Origin: Cyrtodaria siliqua | Lineage: Eukaryota; Mollusca; Bivalvia; Adapedonta; Hiatellidae | Assembly: GCA_037043455.1 (NCBI GenBank) | Contig: JAWPHD010011499.1 | Coordinates: 19,375 to 83,374 of the forward strand | Direction of reading: 5' to 3' | Length of the DNA: 64,000 nucleotides | In this document: piece after piece, positions 55,397-64,000 of the stretch | Layout: each line of letters opens with the position of its first letter | Position numbering within the stretch: the first letter of the stretch is position 1 | Notes under the pieces: model-generated | What the model saw: the letters and a program-made list of their open reading frames with translations, nothing else | Databases searched by the model: none | Told to the model about the DNA's origin: nothing | Translations under genes and position numbers: made by a program

Positions 55397-55580
55397 CTAC
55401 CCTTCGCGGTGTCCCAGTGGATAGCAGACTTGACTTTGAATCTGGGGATCATGGGTTTGGTCCTCAGTGGCGCCACTGGGTTACTCGGTATGTTCTTGGC
55501 TTGTTCTAGGTTGCGGTACACTAATTGCTTCCCCATGGGCCACAATGTAGGTTTTTCCGAAGATAAAAAATAAAAATAAA
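55397..55580 (+). mobile_element. tRNA-derived SINE, just after exon 6
   Basis: A-box-like GTGTCCCAGTGGATAG (about 55409) and B-box-like GGGTTTGGTCC (about 55453). A body follows (GGTTACTCGGTATGTTCTTG, CCACAATGTAGG), then an A-rich end AAAAAATAAAAATAAA. The 67-aa frame and its antisense are shadows. Target duplication not identified. Confidence 0.6.
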
Positions 55581-56455
55581 CATACAAATTCAAAAAATGT
55601 CTTATTTTCAAGATAAGTCCAAGTCCAATGTGCTTAAAGTCAAAATTCAGCATGTTGACCCTACAGAACTTCCCATTGGGGCCGCCATATTTGTTTACAT
55701 GCATACAGTAAAGATTTATCTGTTTGTTGAGTGTTAATCTCACAATTTCATGTTTAAAAAATACTTTTGGTAAAAATAAATGCTCTCGTTTTAATTAATG
55801 TTATTTATTAACACAGAAAATGTATTTTGAAACATTTATCTGGCATCTTTTAATTCTTGTGACCTTTCACTTCTGGCTCAGGTCACTCCTGGAAAGGGGC
55901 ATGGCCAAGCCCATTCTATATTTTGGATAGCGCAACCACTAGCCTTCTTTGTTAGATGGGGACATTAAGTGGGTGGTCCCTTGAATCAGAGTCTATCCTC
56001 AGAGCACATTAGGAACAATAGAAGAGTCCTGGGCTCTGTTTTATTAAACATCTTACGATAAGTCCCAAATTTTAAAATCGTTCACTTTTTTCACCTTAGA
56101 GTTCAATGTAGACAATTATGTGTGCACGTAGTGCAGAAATATCACATGTAAAAGAAAATGAAATGAAATCACGTTTATTTGAAAAGTGTAATTTATAGTG
56201 AAGGATTTAAGAAATTGATTTACGATCAAAACGGTCGTAAGTTGTTGCATAAAACGGGGCCCAGGATCTTGTGTATCTTCCCCTTCCTCAAGGGTGGCTC
56301 TACAATCCTGTCACATGTTTATCATTTCCAAGGTTGAATAGCTCCAGTGAAAGGACTCCGTGTTGCTAACAATAGATTATCAGGGTAACATGAATCATAA
56401 TGTACAAGCACAGATTATACAACTGTAAAATAGATGCCGAGAGAAAATATTATGA
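55581..56455 (+). other. Intron 6 sequence, nothing recognised
   Basis: No ALDH exon 7 (AGFPPGVVN-type) was seen on the + strand here. AT-rich sequence without identified repeats. Confidence 0.45.
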
Positions 56456-59400
56456 TATGTGGGGAGGAAGGATAAAAAAGTTAAAATGGAGAAAATAGAA
56501 TGATATATGGGGGAGGAGGGATAAAATAAGTCAGAATGGAGAAAATAGAATGATATGTGGGGGAGAAGGATAAAAAAGTCAGAATGGAGAAAATAGTATG
56601 ATATGTGGGGAGAGGAAGAATAAACATGTCAGAATGGAGAAAATAGTATTATATGTGGGGAGAGGAAGGATAAACATGTCAGAATGGAGAAAGTAGTATG
56701 ATATGTGGGGGGAAGGATAAAAACGTCAGAATGGAGAAAATACTGTGAAATCATTATATTTCGTGGGGGATTTAATTTAGCGTATTTCGTGGTTGACTCG
56801 AGCCGCGAAATCAAATCCCCACGATTATAAATGTCCAAGTGTTTGAATTAAGTAGTATGTGTACGAAAACTGCTTAAACATTTGATCCCGATCGGTTTTG
56901 TATTGCAGTTTTATCAATGAGTTTAAAACTTACTGAACCTGGTTGTTTGTTGCAGGTAAAATGTTTATCATCATGTATGTATGGAATAATTATATAATTA
57001 TTCATATGATAATAAAAAAATAAAAACTTGCTTGTTTGTTACGAGTATGTATGCCGATGTGTTGACACACCTGTGTTTACGCAAGGAGACTAATAAATCC
57101 ATTCACGAATGATATTTAAGTTTGTTATCGTTGTCATCATCTATAGAGTACTGATCTTTAGAGGTCAGCAATTTAAATTGAACACCTACAGATTTTATAT
57201 ATTTAATCAACAAAAAATAAATACTAGTATAAAACAAAACGCATGCAAACATAGCAACTTTTAAAACGCAATACAGTACGGCTTCTGTGTTTACATATCA
57301 ATTAGTACTATTATCGTACAATCAAAACAACTTAACACCCCTTAATTGACGTATCGCCATTCATAAATATTCATGAGCTAATTATAGCTGTAGGCAATAA
57401 AATCACAGAGATTTGACACACATTGACACAGGTGTCCGCCATTTTCTTCCCAACCAAACAATGGTGTCAGACAGGGTAAAAAAATAAAGCAAAACAACGG
57501 GAGATCACACAATATCACCCGCCGAGTAAGTGTGTTCGGTGTTAGGTGAAGTGGGTTAATTGTTTATTAGGGCAGGTCTGACGTAATTTGCAAGACAGCT
57601 CTGCCGATATATAACCTGGGGACGTGTTTGCACTTACAAATCTGGGTCAAATTGATCGATAATATATTTTAACATACAGTGCTTTTTTACATCCCCTCGA
57701 AACTGTCTTTTTGGAAAGAATCGCGAAATTTAATCCCAACGAAATAAAATGATTTCACGGTAGTACAATATGTGGGGGGAAGGATAAAAATGTCAGAATG
57801 GAGAAAATAGTATGATATGTGAGGGGAGGAAGAATAGGAAAAGTCAGAATGGAGAAAATAGTATGATATGTGGGGGAGAAGGATAAAAAAAGTCAGAATG
57901 GAGAAAATAGAATGATATGTGAGGGGAGGAAGAATAGGAAAAGTCAGAATGGAGAAAATAGTATGATATGTGAGGGGAGGAAGAATAGGAAAAGTCAGAA
58001 TGGAGAAAATAGTATGATATGTGGGGGAGAAGGATAAAAAAAGTCAGAATGGAGAAAATAGAATGATATGTGAGGGGAGGAAGAATAGGAAAAGTCAGAA
58101 TGGAGAAAATAGTATGATATGTGAGGGGAGGAAGAATAGGAAAAGTCAGAATGGAGAAAATAGTATGATATGTGGGGGAGAAGGATAAAAAAAGTCAGAA
58201 TGGAGAAAATAGAATGATATGTGAGGGGAGGAAGAATAGGAAAAGTCAGAATGGAGAAAATAGTATGATATGTTGGGGAGAAGAATAAAAAAAGTCAGAT
58301 TGGAGAAAATAGTATGATATGTGGGGAGAGGAAGGATAAAAAAGTCAGATTGGAGAAAATAGTATGATATGTGGGGAGAGGAAGGATGAAAAAGTCAGAT
58401 TGGAGAAAATAGTATGATAATTGTGGGGGAAGGATAAAAAAGTCAAAATGGAGAAAATATTATGATATGTGTGGAGAGGAAGGATAAGAAAGTCAGATTG
58501 GAACAAATAGTATGATATGTGGGGGAAGGATAAAAAGTCAAAATGGAGAAAATATTATGATATGTGTGTGGAGAGGAAGGATAAACATGTCAGAATGGAG
58601 AAAGTAGTATGATATGTGGGGAGAGGAAGGATAAAAAAGTCAGAATGGAGAAAATAGTACAATATGTGGGGGAAAGGATAAAAATGTCAGAATGGAGAAA
58701 ATAGTGGGAGGAAGGATAGAAAAAGTCAGAATGGAGAAAATAGTACAATATGTGGGGGGAAAGGATAAAAATGTCAGAATGGAGAAAATAGTATATGTGG
58801 GGAAAGGAAGGATAAAAAAGTCAGATTGGAGAAAATAGTATGATATGTGGGGAGAGGAAGGATAAAAAAAGTCAGATTGGAGAAAATAGTATGATAATTG
58901 TGGGGGAAGGATAAAAAAGTCAAAATGGAGAAAATATTATGATATGTGTGGAGAGGAAGGATAAACATGTCAGAATGGAGAAAGTAGTATGATATGTGGG
59001 GAGAGGAAGGATAAAAAAGTCAGAATGGAGAAAATAGTACAATATGTGGGGGAAAGGATAAAAACGTCAGAATGGAGAAAATAGTATGATATGTGGGGGA
59101 GAAGGATAAAAAAGTCAGAATGGAGAAAGTAGTATGATATGTGGGGAGAGGAAGGATAAAAAAGTCAGAATGGAGAAAATAGTACAATATGTGGAGGAAA
59201 GGATAAAAATGTCAGAATGGAGAAAATAGTATGATATGTGGGGGAGAAGGATAAAAAAGTCAGAATGGAGAAAGTAGTATGATATGTGGGGAGAGAAAGG
59301 ATAAAAAAGTCAGAATGGAGAAAATAGTACAATATGTGGGGGGAAGGATAAAAACGTCAGAATGGAGAAAATAGTATGATATGTGGGGGGAGGAAGGATA

Positions 59401-62400
59401 GAAAAAGTCAGAAAGGAGAAAATAGTACAATATGTGGAGGAAAGGATAGAAATGTCAGAATGGAGAAAATAGTATGATATGTGGGGGAGAAGGATAAAAA
59501 GTCGGAATGGAGAAAGTAGTATGATATGTGGGGAGAGGAAGGATAAAAAAGTCAGAATGGAGAAAATAGTACAATATGTGGGGGGAAGGATAAAAACGTC
59601 AGAATGGAGAAAATAGTATGATATGTGGGTGGAGGAAGGATAGAAAAAGTCAGAATGGAGAAAATAGTACAATATGTGGGAGAGAAGGATAAAAAAAGTC
59701 AGAATGGAGAAAATAGAATGATATGTGGGGGGAGGAAGGATAGAAAAAGTCAGAATGGAGAAAATAGTACAATATGTGGAGGAAAGGATAAAAATGTCAG
59801 AATGGAGAAAATAGTATGATATGTGGGGGAGAAGGATAAAAAAGTCAGAATGGAGAAAGTAGTATGATATGTGGGGGAGAAGGATAAAAAAGTCAGAATG
59901 GAGAAAGTAGTATGATATGTGGGGAGAGGAAGGATGAAAAAGTCAGAATGGAGAAAATAGTACAATATGTGGGGGGGAAGGATAAAAATGTCAGAATGGA
60001 GAAAATAGAATGATATGTGGGGGGAGGAAGGATAGAAAAAGTCAGAATGGAGAAAATAATACAATATGTGGAGGAAAGGATAAAAACGTCAGAATGGAGA
60101 AAATAGTATGATATGTGGGGGAGAATGATAAAAAAGTCAGAATGGGGAAAGTAGTATGATATGTGGGGAGAGGAAGGATAAAAAAGTCAGAATGGAGAAA
60201 ATAGTATGATAATTGTGGGGGAAGGATAAAAAAGTTAAAATGGAGAAAATATTATGATATGTGTGGAGAGGAAGGATAAAAAAGTCAGATTGGAACAAAT
60301 AGTATGATATGTGGGGAAAGGATAAAAAGTCAAAATGGAGAAAATATTATGATATGTGTGTGGAGAGGAAGGATAAACATGTCAGAATGGAGAAAGTAGT
60401 ATGATATGTGGGGAGAGGAAGGATAAAAAAGTCAGAATGGAGAAAATAGTACAATATGTGGGGGAAAGGATAAAAATGTCAGAATGGAGAAAATAGTGGG
60501 AGGAAGGATAGAAAAAGTCAGAATGGAGAAAATAGTACAATATGTGGGGGAAAGGATAAAAATGTCAGAATGGAGAAAATAGTATGATATGTGGGGAAAG
60601 GAAGGATAAAAAAGTCAGATTGGAGAAAATAGTATGATATGTGGGGAGAGGAAGGATAAAAAAAGTCAGATTGGAGAAAATAGTATGATAATTGTGGGGG
60701 AAGGATAAAAAAAGTCAAAATGGAGAAAATATTATGATATGTGTGGAGAGGAAGGATAAACATGTCAGAATGGAGAAAGTAGTATGATATGTGGGGAGAG
60801 GAAGGATAAAAAAGTCAGAATGGAGAAAATAGTACAATATGTGGGGGAAAGGATAAAAACGTCAGAATGGAGAAAATAGTATGATATGTGGGGGAGAAGG
60901 ATAAAAAAGTCAGAATGGAGAAAGTAGTATGATATGTGGGGAGAGGAAGGATAAAAAAGTCAGAATGGAGAAAATAGTACAATATGTGGAGGAAAGGATA
61001 AAAATGTCAGAATGGAGAAAATAGTATGATATGTGGGGGAGAAGGATAAAAAAGTCAGAATGGAGAAAGTAGTATGATATGTGGGGAGAGAAAGGATAAA
61101 AAAGTCAGAATGGAGAAAATAGTACAATATGTGGGGGGAAGGATAAAAACATCAGAATGGAGAAAATAGTATGATATGTGGGGGGAGGAAGGATAGAAAA
61201 AAGTCAGAAAGGAGAAAATAGTACAATATGTGGAGGAAAGGATAGAAACGTCAGAATGGAGAAAATAGTATGATATGTGGGGGAGAAGGATAAAAAGTCG
61301 GAATGGAGAAAAGTAGTATGATATGTGGGGAGAGGAAGGATAAAAAAGTCAGAATGGAGAAAATAGTACAATATGTGGGGGGAAGGATAAAAATGTCAGA
61401 ATGGAGAAAATAGTATGATATGTGGGTGGAGGAAGGATAGAAAAAGTCAGAATGGAGAAAATAGTACAATATGTGGGGGAGAAGGATAAAAAAAGTCAGA
61501 ATGGAGAAAAATAGAATGATATGTGGGGGGAGGAAGGATAGAAAAAGTCAGAATGGAGAAAATAGTACAATATGTGGAGGAAAGGATAAAAATGTCAGAA
61601 TGGAGAAAATAGTATGATATGTGGGGGAGAAGGATAAAAAAGTCAGAATGGAGAAAGTAGTATGATATGTGGGGAGAGGAAGGATGAAAAAGTCAGAATG
61701 GAGAAAATAGTACAATATGTGGGGGGGAAGGAAAAAAATGTCAGAATGGAGAAAATAGAATGATATGTGGGGGGAGGAAGAATAGAAAAAGTCAGAATGG
61801 AGAAAATAATACAATATGTGGAGGAAAGGATAAAAAAGTCAGAATGGGGAAAGTAGTATGATATGTGGGGAGAGGAAGGATAAAAAAAGTCAGAATGGAG
61901 AAAATAGTATGATAATTGTGGGGGAAGGATAAAAAAGTTAAAATGGAGAAAATATTATAATATGTGTGGAGAGGAAGGATAAAAAAGTCAGAATGGAGAA
62001 AATAGTATGATATGTGGGGAGAGGAAGGATAAACATGTCAGAATGGAGAAAATAGTATGATATGTTGGGAGAGGAAGGATTAACATGTCAGAATGGAGAA
62101 AATAGTATGATATGTGGGGAGAGGAAGGATAAAAAAGTCAGGATGGAGAAAATAGTATATGTGGGGGGAGGAAGGATAAAATAGTATGATAATTGTGGGG
62201 GAAGGATAAAAATGTCAAAATGGAGAAAATATTATGATATGTGTGGAGAGGAAGGATAAAAAAGTCAGATTGGAGAAAACAGTATGATATGTGGGGGAAG
62301 GATAAAAAAGTCAAAATGGAGAAAATATTATAATATGTGTGGAGAGGAAGGATAAACATGTCAGAATGGAGAAAATAGTATGATATGTGGGGGAGAAGGA

Positions 62401-63270
62401 TAAAAAAGTCAGATTGGAGAAAATAGTATGATATGTGGGGGAAGGATAAAAAAGTCAAAATGTAGAAAATAGTATGATATGTGGGGAGAGGAAGGATAAA
62501 CATGTCAGAATGGAGAAAATAGTATGATATGTGGGGAGAGGAAGGATAAAAAAAAGTCAGAATGGAGAAAATAGTATATGTGGGGGGAGGAAGGATAAAA
62601 AAGTCAAAATGTAGAAAATAGTATGATATGTGGGGAGAGGAAGGATAAAAAAAGTCAGATTGGAGAAAATAGTATGATAATTGTGGGGGAAGGATAAAAA
62701 AGTTAAAATGGAGAAAATATTATAATATGTGTGGAGAGGAAGGATAAAAAAGTCAGAATGGAGAAAATAGTATGATATGTGGGGAGAGGAAGGATAAACA
62801 TGTCAGAATGGAGAAAATAGTATGATATGTGGGGACAGGAAGGATTAACATGTCAGAATGGAGAAAATGGTATGATATGTGGGGAGAGGAAGGATAAAAA
62901 AGTCAGGATGGAGAAAATAGTATATGTGGGGGGAGGAAGGATAAAATAGTATGATAATTGTGGGGGGAAGGATAAAAAAGTCAAAATGGAGAAAATATTA
63001 TGATATGTGTGGAGAGGAAGGATAAAAAAGTCAGATTGGAGAAAACAGTATGATATGTGGGGGAAGGATAAAAAAGTCAAAATGGAGAAAATATTATGAT
63101 ATGTGTGGAGAGGAAGGATAAACATGTCAGAATGGAGAAAATAGTATGATATGTGGGGGAGAAGTATAAAATAAAGTCAGAATGGAGAAAATAGGGAAGG
63201 ATAAAAAAGTCAAAATGGAGAAAATAGTATGATATGTGGGGGAGGAAGGATAGAAAATGTCAGAATAGTG
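56456..63270. repeat. Large minisatellite, about 45-60-bp unit, >100 copies
   Basis: The unit is GTGGGGAGAGGAAGGATAAAA plus AAGTCAGAATGGAGAAAATAG and TATGATAT, with indel variants. Higher-order structure is visible: the rare joint GTGGGAGGAAGGATAG after AAATA recurs about 1.79 kb apart (58705 and 60496), as does GGAACAAATAG (58500 and 60294). AGGATAAAATAGTATGATAA recurs 0.77 kb apart (62170 and 62938). The minus-strand frames (up to 121 aa, Ser/Phe/His/Pro-rich) are repeat translations. A TIR element splits it at 56743-57760. Confidence 0.9.
56743..57760. mobile_element. TIR element (1018 bp) with TA duplication inside the minisatellite
   Basis: The ends are CTGTGAAATCATT, TATTTCGTGGGGGAT and the complement CCGTGAAATCATT, TATTTCGTTGGGAT. 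TA flanks both sides (56741-56742 and 57761-57762). Excision restores GAGAAAATAGTACAATATG, exactly a normal minisatellite unit. A second hairpin forms within the left end (GGGGGATTTAATTTAGCG with CGCGAAATCAAATCCCC). No transposase seen; a Tc1/mariner-type non-autonomous element is likely. Confidence 0.85.
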
Positions 63271-64000
63271 GGGCAGATTGGTGACATATATTGGTAAAAT
63301 TGTGCATTTTTGTGACAAAAGCACCAAATTTGACACATAACTAGGCAATACACTACTTAACATTTTTGGCTATGGATCCACGTCAGATTTTTAAAAAAAA
63401 ATAATGGCCCGCCATTTTAAAAATTGCCGCAAATATTCCATAAAGAATTAATGAAGCCCATAATTAATTGGTTTCATCAAAACTTGTTATTGTAAATACA
63501 CTAAACTCAGGACATTGATAGACAATAAAATAATTTGAGTCATTGATTTCTTCAAAATGGTCGCCATTTTCAAAATGGCCGCCAAAAAATGCTGATTCGT
63601 CTGTCAAGTACCAGTACATCCTCAATATTGTCCTTGAATATATTTTCTAATTCCTCTACTGTGTCACTCAAACTGTCATGCGAACATCTTTAACTTGTTC
63701 ATGATGGAAAAGATCAGTCATTTCATAGGCAGCGCCTGATGAATTATTACAGTAACCAATGTGGAAACTGTGATGTGTTTACAGCACCTACTGCACCGTC
63801 ATCTTCTTTCACAATTTTATATTTCTGCTTGTGAGCTAGTTCATTGGGTATTTATGAGACAATACTAATGAAATTTGTCTCACACACAGAGATGACTAAT
63901 TTTAAGATTTAAAGTGTATCTGAAACAGTACTGCAATTGCAAACTTTTGGTTGCTCTTTATGACCGTCATGTGCAATACTCAAATGGTATAAGGCATGCC
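63271..64000. other. Unrecognised sequence with possible minus-strand ORF remnant
   Basis: AAAATGGTCGCCATTTTCAAAATGGC (inverted halves) lies near 63555. On the minus strand, stretches such as VEELENIFKDNIEDVL (about 63620-63665) and NELAHKQKYKIVKEDDGA (about 63797-63850) read like protein, broken by stops. I do not recognise the family; a decayed repeat ORF or an unrelated exon are both possible. Confidence 0.3.

Noticed and set aside
58774..63363. Many minus-strand open frames up to 121 aa rich in Phe, His, Ser and Pro
   Set aside because: They are translations of the 45-60-bp minisatellite; the same peptide appears with shifts throughout and has no start context or domain.

Overview
The window is eukaryotic, intron-rich and full of repeats. 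It most resembles a bivalve mollusc genome. The evidence is the type of interspersed repeats, the roughly 160-bp repeat arrays, and SINEs with a tail resembling TTGGTGCGACTATAAAAT. The species cannot be named from sequence alone.

One protein-coding gene can be supported. It lies on the + strand and is the 5' part of an aldehyde dehydrogenase of the ALDH1/ALDH2 group. Six coding exons were read by eye: 75-125, 9101-9205, 11674-11814, 45409-45538, 46900-46961 and 55206-55334. All junctions are GT-AG and keep frame, giving 206 residues, roughly 40% of a normal ALDH. The N terminus is short, with an in-frame stop just upstream and no mitochondrial leader, so a cytosolic enzyme is more likely. The WNFP motif and the NAD-binding Lys and Glu are present. 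The catalytic Glu and Cys lie in later exons outside the window. Intron 3 alone is 33.6 kb.

Almost everything else is mobile or tandem DNA. (1) At least eight sequence families share one terminal design. The 5' end is a hairpin preceded by a T run and followed by a GTCY-rich tract. The body is an array with a period near 160 bp. The 3' end carries a reverse complement of the 5' stem, then a second hairpin and TCTWGTT. This fits non-autonomous Helentron/HLE2 rolling-circle elements (HINE/DINE-1-like; bivalve 'pearl'/BIV160-like). Three copies sit in recognisable host sequence that allows the empty site to be reconstructed, and in each case the insertion adds AGC/GTC...CTTG plus TT. (2) TIR and foldback elements occur throughout, several nested and with clear target duplications. 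(3) A dead mariner at 28553-32157 is split by a LINE fragment and a rolling-circle-like element, and lies within a 4.4-kb foldback. (4) A LINE reverse transcriptase (18150-21960) is split by two nested elements and has YANN in place of YADD. (5) Several tRNA-derived SINE copies are present. (6) Tandem arrays have units of about 55 bp (7.3-8.8 kb), 82 bp (24.6-25.8 kb), 31 bp (34.4-35.7 kb) and 45-60 bp (56.5-63.3 kb).

Layout: 0-9 kb exon 1 and intron 1 with arrays; 9-12 kb exons 2 and 3; 12-45 kb the transposon-filled intron 3; 45-47 kb exons 4 and 5; 47-55 kb intron 5, with a 1.18-kb tandem duplication and two CRE-motif-rich elements ending 24 bp before exon 6; 55-64 kb intron 6 or beyond, mostly one minisatellite. 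No autonomous Rep/helicase, LTR element, rRNA, functional tRNA gene or CRISPR array was seen.
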